From VRUE01 sp963704545 (GTDB lineage: Bacteria; Actinomycetota; Thermoleophilia; Solirubrobacterales; 70-9): 64,000 nt of DNA. The DNA lies in NCBI GenBank assembly GCA_963704545.1, contig OY969915.1, forward strand, positions 1,302,001-1,366,000. The letters are read 5' to 3'. Of the stretch, positions 59,105 to 64,000 are shown in pieces (positions within the stretch are counted from its first letter, which is position 1; the number at the start of each line of letters is the position of its first letter). Below the pieces are notes generated by a model that searched no databases, had not been told where the DNA came from, and was given only the letters and a program-made list of their open reading frames with translations. The position numbers and the translations under genes were made by a program.

Positions 59105-59673
59105 GTGACCTGGCACGGACGATCGAGGCGCTGCTCTTCCTCTCCCCGCAGCCGGTCAACGCCCGCGACCTGGCCGAGGCGACCGAGGCGACCGAGGGTC
59201 AGGTCGAGGAGGCGATCGGGCTTCTGCGCGAGGACCTCGCCGAGGGCAGGCGCGGCGTCGTCCTGCGCGAGGTCGCCGGCGGCTTCTCCCTGGCCAGCGA
59301 CCCGGCCAGCGAGACAGCTGCCCGCCGCCTGCTCGCCAAGCCGCGCACGCCGCCGCTGACCCAGGCCCAGGCCGAGACCCTGGCGATCGTCGCTTATCTT
59401 CAGCCGGTCACCCGCCCCGAGGTTGCGCGGATCCGCGGCGTCACCTCCGAGTCGGCGGTGCAGACGCTGGCCGAGCGGGGGTTGATCGAGGAGACGGGGC
59501 GCTCCCAGTTCGGCGCGGCGATTTTCAAAACGACGGAGCTCTTCGAGCGGCTATTCGGCCTTTCGGGCCTCGATCAGCTGCCTGATCCATCGAACTTTGA
59601 CCCGACCCCCGAGGATGAGCGCGAGCTTCGAGAGCGACTGCTTAAAGCCGGAGAGCAGAGATCCGAGCCTTGA
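59101..59673 (+). CDS. scpB: Segregation and condensation protein B
   Basis: 190 residues. Two winged helices that dimerise and bind ScpA: TIEALLFLSPQPVNARDLAEATE at the start, TQAQAETLAIVAYLQPVTRPEVARIRGV in the second domain, and FKTTELFERLFGL. Full length. Confidence 0.94.
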   Translation: MSDLARTIEALLFLSPQPVNARDLAEATEATEGQVEEAIGLLREDLAEGRRGVVLREVAGGFSLASDPASETAARRLLAKPRTPPLTQAQAETLAIVAYLQPVTRPEVARIRGVTSESAVQTLAERGLIEETGRSQFGAAIFKTTELFERLFGLSGLDQLPDPSNFDPTPEDERELRERLLKAGEQRSEP

Positions 59674-59681
59674 GGCGGGAA

Positions 59682-59747
59682 GCGGGCCGGGGGAGGTCCC
59701 GATGGAGCCTCCCCGCTGTTGCTCCAGCGGGACCTCCCCCGGCCCGC
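59682..59747. repeat. Palindromic element F
   Basis: Perfect 19-bp arms (59682-59700 and 59729-59747). The 28-nt loop contains GGAGC/GCTCC. It lies between the scpB stop and the pseudouridine synthase GTG, with only 8 nt to the start. Confidence 0.78.
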
Positions 59748-59755
59748 CAGGCGTC

Positions 59756-60457
59756 GTGAGACTGGCGAAGTTCCTCGCCCACGGAGGCATTGCTTCCAGG
59801 CGGAAAGCCGAGGTGATCATCGGCAAGGGGCGGGTGACGGTTGGTGGGGAGGTGGTTACCGATCCGGCCAGGGATGTTGGAGCTGGGGATGACGTGCGGG
59901 TGGACGGGAGCCCGGTGGGGACCGAGCCTCGGGAGGTTTGGGCTGTGAACAAGCCCGCAGGAGTCGTTTCCACGGCGCGGGAGCCCGGGAAGCGGCCTGC
60001 TGTGGTCTCGCTGGTTGACTCGACCGCTCGCTTGTATCCGGTTGGGCGGCTCGATGCGGACTCGACCGGGCTGTTGTTGCTGACAAACGACGGGGAGCTG
60101 GCGAACCGGCTCACGCATCCCCGCTACGAGGTGGCGAAGGCCTATCGGGTGGAGCTGCGACGGCCTCCTTCGGACGTCGATCTGCGGCGGTTGGCCAGTG
60201 GGGTGGAGCTGGACGACGGGCCGACCGCGCCGGCCGAGGTGAGCCGGCTCGGCGAGCGCGAGATCGAGGTCGTGCTGCGCGAGGGCCGCAATCGCCAGGT
60301 CCGCCGCATGGCCGAGGCCGTGGGCAACGAGGTGGTCGTGCTTCGCCGCGTCCGCTTCGGTCCGATCGAGCTCGGCTCCCTCCCACAGGGACAGGCGAGA
60401 CGACTCGGCGACGACGACATCGCCCGCCTCTGGGAAGATGCCGGTACCGATGGGTGA
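59756..60457 (+). CDS. rluB: Large-subunit rRNA pseudouridine synthase (RluB/RsuA family)
   Basis: 233 residues from GTG 59756 (VRLAKFLAHGGIASRRKAE). N-terminal S4 RNA-binding domain (about 1-50), then the RsuA-type catalytic core: LVDSTARLYPVGRLDADSTGLLLLTNDGELANRL with the catalytic Asp in GRLDADSTG, and the RNRQVRRMAEAVG segment. The scpA-scpB-rluB order is common in Gram-positive genomes. The F palindrome separates it from scpB here. Confidence 0.92.
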   Translation: MRLAKFLAHGGIASRRKAEVIIGKGRVTVGGEVVTDPARDVGAGDDVRVDGSPVGTEPREVWAVNKPAGVVSTAREPGKRPAVVSLVDSTARLYPVGRLDADSTGLLLLTNDGELANRLTHPRYEVAKAYRVELRRPPSDVDLRRLASGVELDDGPTAPAEVSRLGEREIEVVLREGRNRQVRRMAEAVGNEVVVLRRVRFGPIELGSLPQGQARRLGDDDIARLWEDAGTDG

Positions 60458-60824
60458 GGAGCGACTCTTCGCGGTGCGCGGTGCCGTGCAGGCCGAGGCA
60501 AACGAGGCCGAGGCGATCGTCACGGCGACCGAGACCCTGCTCAGGGACCTCGTCGACCGCAACGCGCTGAGCGCGGAGGCAATGGTCAGCTGCCTCTTCA
60601 CCACCACGGAGGACCTCGACGCCGAGTTCCCGGCCGTCGCCGCCCGCCGGCTAGGGCTCGACTCGGTGCCGCTGATCTGTGCCCGCGAGATCGACGTCCC
60701 CGGCGCGATGCCGCGGGTAATCCGGGCGATGGTCCACTACTACGCGCCGGTCGGCCACGAGCCCGCCCACGTGTACTTAGGTGCGACGCAGGAGCTGCGC
60801 GCAGACCTCCACGCAGCTCAGTAA
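60438..60824 (+). CDS. aroH: Chorismate mutase, AroH class
   Basis: 128 residues. Converts chorismate to prephenate. AroH-fold residues known from B. subtilis are kept in order: Arg in FAVRGAV (the Arg7 equivalent), Cys and Glu in LICAREIDVPGA (Cys75/Glu78), Arg in RVIRAMV (Arg90) and Tyr in HVYLGATQELRADL (Tyr108). Overlaps rluB by 20 nt; ATG 60450 is an alternative start. Its stop lies in an arm of the C3 element. Confidence 0.92.
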   Translation: MPVPMGEERLFAVRGAVQAEANEAEAIVTATETLLRDLVDRNALSAEAMVSCLFTTTEDLDAEFPAVAARRLGLDSVPLICAREIDVPGAMPRVIRAMVHYYAPVGHEPAHVYLGATQELRADLHAAQ

Positions 60825-60924
60825 CGACGCCCGGACACGGCGCGGGGCTGTGTCCTCGGTCGCTCGCGTGCAGAGCACGCCACGCTCCCTGCGTCCTTGC
60901 CCCGCTTGGTCCGGGCGCCGTTAC
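60821..60924. repeat. Family-C palindromic element, copy C3
   Basis: 16-bp arms (60821-60836 and 60909-60924; 15 of 16 paired). The left arm holds the aroH stop. The core shares GTGTCCTCGGTCGCT, GTGCAGAG..CAC and CGCTCCCTGCGTCCTTGCCCCGCTTG with C2, and parts with C1 and C4. Confidence 0.82.
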
Positions 60925-60948
60925 CGGGTATCGGGCAAACTTCTTTCG

Positions 60949-62043
60949 ATGAGCGTCACCTTCGCCGAGAAGCTCGCCCGCATGCCGGGCTACCAGGCCG
61001 GCGTGCCCACCGGGCAGGCGCCGGAGGCGATAGCCGCCGGCGGCATCGCGCAGCTCGCCTCCAACGAGTCGCCCTTCCCGCCGCACCCGAAGGTCGTCGA
61101 GGTGATCGCCGCGGCGGCGGGGGCGATGAACCGCTATCCGGATCCTGACGCGACGCTGCTGCGCCGCCGCATCGCCGAGCGCTACGACACCGAGCCGGCG
61201 CGCGTCGCCGTCGGCAACGGCTCCTGCGAGATCCTCCTCGCCGCCGCCGAGGCGCTCTGCGAGCCCGGTGCGGAGATCCTCTACTCCTGGCCGGCTTTCT
61301 CGATGTACCCGTACCTGCCGGCGCTGACCGGCGCCCGCGAGATCCGCGTGCCGCTGGCCGAGGGCGACGTCCACGACCTCGACGCGATGGCGGCCGAGGT
61401 GACCGCGTCGACGCAGCTGGTTCTCGTCTGCAACCCGAACAACCCGACCGGGACCCACCGCACCGCGGCCGAGGTCGCGGCCTTCTGCGAGACCCTGCCC
61501 GCGCACGTCACGGTGATCCTCGACGAGGCCTACGTCGAGTTCCAGACCCACGACGATCCCGACGCGACGGTCGACCTCCTGGCCGGGCTGCCCAATCTCG
61601 TCGTACTGCGCACCTTCAGCAAGTGCTACGGCCTCGCCGGGCTGCGGGTCGGCTATGCGCTCGGCTCACCGGGGTTCCGCGCCGCCGTCGACGCCGTGCG
61701 CCAGCCGTTCAGCGTCAACGCCCTCGCCCAGGCGGCGGGAGCCGAGGCGATCCTCCACCAGGACGACGTCACGCGCCGGGTGGAGAGCACGATCGCCGAG
61801 CGACTCCGCGTCGAGGAGGGCCTGCGCGCGCTCGGGCTCGCCACCTCCGAGACCCACGCCAACTTCTCCTGGATCGACCTCGGCGACGCCGGGGAGGGAG
61901 CGGTGGTCGCCGCCCTGGCCGAGCGCCAGATAGCGGTCCGCCCCGGCACGCCCCTCGGCGACCCCGGCCACGTCCGCGTCTCCTACGGCACCGCCGAGGA
62001 GAACGGGCGCTTCCTCGCCGCCATGGCTGAGATCCTCGACTAA
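60949..62043 (+). CDS. hisC: Histidinol-phosphate aminotransferase family (HisC / aromatic aminotransferase)
   Basis: 364 residues from ATG 60949 (MSVTFAEKLARMPGYQAG). Fold-type I PLP enzyme: SNESPFPPHPKVV, NRYPDPDATLLR, VCNPNNPTGTH, ILDEAYVEF, and the PLP Lys in TFSKCYGLAGLRVGYA. Between aroH and the DAHP synthase gene, so it may serve phenylalanine/tyrosine transamination rather than histidine synthesis; the sequence alone does not decide. Its start lies 24 nt after the C3 arm. Confidence 0.9.
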   Translation: MSVTFAEKLARMPGYQAGVPTGQAPEAIAAGGIAQLASNESPFPPHPKVVEVIAAAAGAMNRYPDPDATLLRRRIAERYDTEPARVAVGNGSCEILLAAAEALCEPGAEILYSWPAFSMYPYLPALTGAREIRVPLAEGDVHDLDAMAAEVTASTQLVLVCNPNNPTGTHRTAAEVAAFCETLPAHVTVILDEAYVEFQTHDDPDATVDLLAGLPNLVVLRTFSKCYGLAGLRVGYALGSPGFRAAVDAVRQPFSVNALAQAAGAEAILHQDDVTRRVESTIAERLRVEEGLRALGLATSETHANFSWIDLGDAGEGAVVAALAERQIAVRPGTPLGDPGHVRVSYGTAEENGRFLAAMAEILD

Positions 62044-62064
62044 CTCAGCAACACCTGCTACAAA
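62036..62064 (+). promoter_or_regulatory. Possible promoter of the aromatic leader
   Basis: TCGACT (62036-62041) and TACAAA (62059-62064) are 17 bp apart, directly before the leader peptide. The match is moderate. Confidence 0.35.
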
Positions 62065-62067
62065 GTC

Positions 62068-62166
62068 ATGCAGGTGAAGCGAACCGCCAACACGACGCAC
62101 GCAAACCGCGCAAGCGACGCTGCGTCCCTCCCTGCCCGCTTCTCCTATTTCTGGCGATTTAGCTAG
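62068..62166 (+). CDS. Attenuator leader peptide rich in aromatic codons
   Basis: 32 codons starting at ATG 62068 (or GTG 62074) and stopping at TAG 62164-62166. The last eight residues are FSYFWRFS: Phe, Tyr, Phe, Trp and Phe codons at 62140-62160 just before the stop. The gene downstream encodes DAHP synthase, the entry enzyme for all three aromatic amino acids. A ribosome stalled on these codons would leave 62166-62176 free to form the antiterminator. Confidence 0.72.
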   Translation: MQVKRTANTTHANRASDAASLPARFSYFWRFS

Positions 62167-62219
62167 GCGTCCGGCCGCGCGGCGAGAGCCGCACCCAAAT
62201 AAGCACCTGGCCGGGCGTC
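62166..62219 (+). promoter_or_regulatory. Antiterminator hairpin of the aro attenuator
   Basis: GGCGTCCGGCC (62166-62176), beginning on the last base of the leader stop codon, pairs over 11 bp (two G-U) with GGCCGGGCGTC (62209-62219). A ribosome at the stop codon would cover the 5' arm. The 3' arm overlaps the terminator 5' arm, so the two hairpins exclude each other. Confidence 0.65.
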
Positions 62220-62249
62220 GGACATGTCCCGCCTTGTGGCGCCCGTTTT
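62212..62249 (+). terminator. Intrinsic terminator of the aro attenuator
   Basis: CGGGCGTC (62212-62219) pairs with GGCGCCCG (62238-62245), followed by TTTT (62246-62249). The large loop contains a second small stem (GGACATGTCC). The U-tract is short, so strength is uncertain. Confidence 0.6.
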
Positions 62250-62281
62250 GTGCGGCAAGGCATAACCGGAAGTAGGCTTGT

Positions 62282-63390
<1,109 letters not shown>

Positions 63391-63394
<4 letters not shown>

Positions 63395-64000
63395 GGATCG
63401 CCGTCCTCGGCGTCGGCCTGATCGGAGGCTCGATCGGGCTCGCCGCCCGGCGGCGGCTACAGAGCGAGGTCGCCGGCTTCGACCCCGACCCGGTGACCCT
63501 CGAGCGGGCTCTGGCCGAGGGGGTCCTCGACCGCGCCGCGAGCACCCCCGCCGAGGCCTGCGAGGGCGCCGAAGTGGTCTTCTGCGCGGCCCCGGTCGCC
63601 GGCCTGACCGAGCTCGCGGCCACCGCGCTGGAGGCCTGCGGCCCCGACGCGGTCGTCACCGACGTCGGCTCGACCAAGCGCGACATCGTCGCCGCGCTCG
63701 GTTCCGACGAGCGCTTCATCGGCGGGCACCCGCTCGCCGGGGCGGAGACCTCCGGCGTCGAGAACGCCCGCGAGGACCTCTTCGAGGGCGCGCGCTGGTA
63801 CCTCACCCCGAGATCGCAGCACTCCAGCGGCCTCCTCTACGACCGGCTCTACCGGACCGTGGCCGGGCTGGGCGCGCGCGCCCAAGCGATCGACGCCGAG
63901 ACCCATGACCGCCTGATGGCGACCGTGAGCCATCTCCCGCACGTGGTCGCCAACGTGCTGGTCAGCCAGGCGGCGGACGAGCTGACCCGCGACTCCGAGC
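63391..64000 (+). CDS. tyrA: Prephenate dehydrogenase (5' part)
   Basis: ATG 63391 overlaps the DAHP synthase stop (ATGA), and the frame is open to the window edge (about 203 codons). NAD motif VLGVGLIGGSIGLAARR (5-21), DVGSTKRDIV, the catalytic-region GGHPLAGAETSGVENA, and ETHDRLMATVSHLPHVVANVLV. Makes hydroxyphenylpyruvate for tyrosine. Cotranscription under the attenuator is expected. Confidence 0.93.

Overview
The window is very GC-rich (by eye about 70 percent), gene-dense chromosomal DNA from an actinobacterium. The best guess is class Thermoleophilia, order Solirubrobacterales. The reasons are the mraZ-to-ftsZ order, a split two-subunit glycine decarboxylase, a Ku plus stand-alone LigD-polymerase pair, a secreted-protein N-terminus of a kind common in that group, and widespread GTG/TTG starts. 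No phage, IS element, CRISPR array, rRNA or confident tRNA was seen. Taxonomy is inference; no marker search was possible.

Layout. 1-13.4 kb is mixed: a gene end, a methyltransferase, a GNAT acetyltransferase, an M55 aminopeptidase, a DMT permease, a DEAD-box helicase, a GMC oxidoreductase, glnK-amt, a GAF histidine kinase with a divergent NarL-type regulator, and two lineage-type hypotheticals. 13.6-20 kb is a cobalamin-riboswitch operon: two DUF4430 proteins, EcfT, a fused double EcfA, and an S-component fused to a toroid repeat domain. It looks like a vitamin B12 ECF importer with intrinsic-factor-like binding modules. 20-25.9 kb holds a nitroreductase, glpD, a degenerate Rho-like protein, a CpsB-type phosphatase, a PfkB kinase and a DUF192 protein. 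25.9-30.7 kb is a two-component pair joined to a partial Tad pilus operon (cpaB-cpaF-tadB-tadC). 31.7-47.4 kb is the division and cell-wall cluster mraZ-rsmH-ftsL-ftsI / murE-murF-mraY / murD-ftsW-murG-murC-murB-ftsQ / ftsZ. 47.5-52 kb is the glycine cleavage system (gcvT-gcvH, gcvPA-gcvPB). 52-54 kb is NHEJ repair (ku, ligD polymerase). 54-57.2 kb is a FetAB-like ABC exporter and an MFS drug exporter. 57.3-60.8 kb is trpS, scpA-scpB, an RluB-type pseudouridine synthase and aroH. 60.9-64 kb is aromatic amino-acid synthesis (hisC, DAHP synthase, start of tyrA).

Three themes stand out. (1) Gene ends carry long inverted-repeat elements with a conserved core but arms that differ from copy to copy and still match each other. 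At least three families recur. One copy lies in frame inside ecfT, and a different palindrome lies in frame inside murE. (2) Many transcription units start with a TANNNT box 6-8 nt upstream of a GTG/ATG/TTG start, the signature of leaderless mRNA. (3) The DAHP synthase gene is preceded by a 32-codon leader peptide ending FSYFWRFS, followed by mutually exclusive antiterminator and terminator hairpins: an apparent aromatic amino-acid attenuator.

Within operons, stop and start codons usually overlap (ATGA, GTGA, TTGA, TGATG), which implies translational coupling. The palindromic elements mostly lie between operons and cut the division cluster into separate transcription units.
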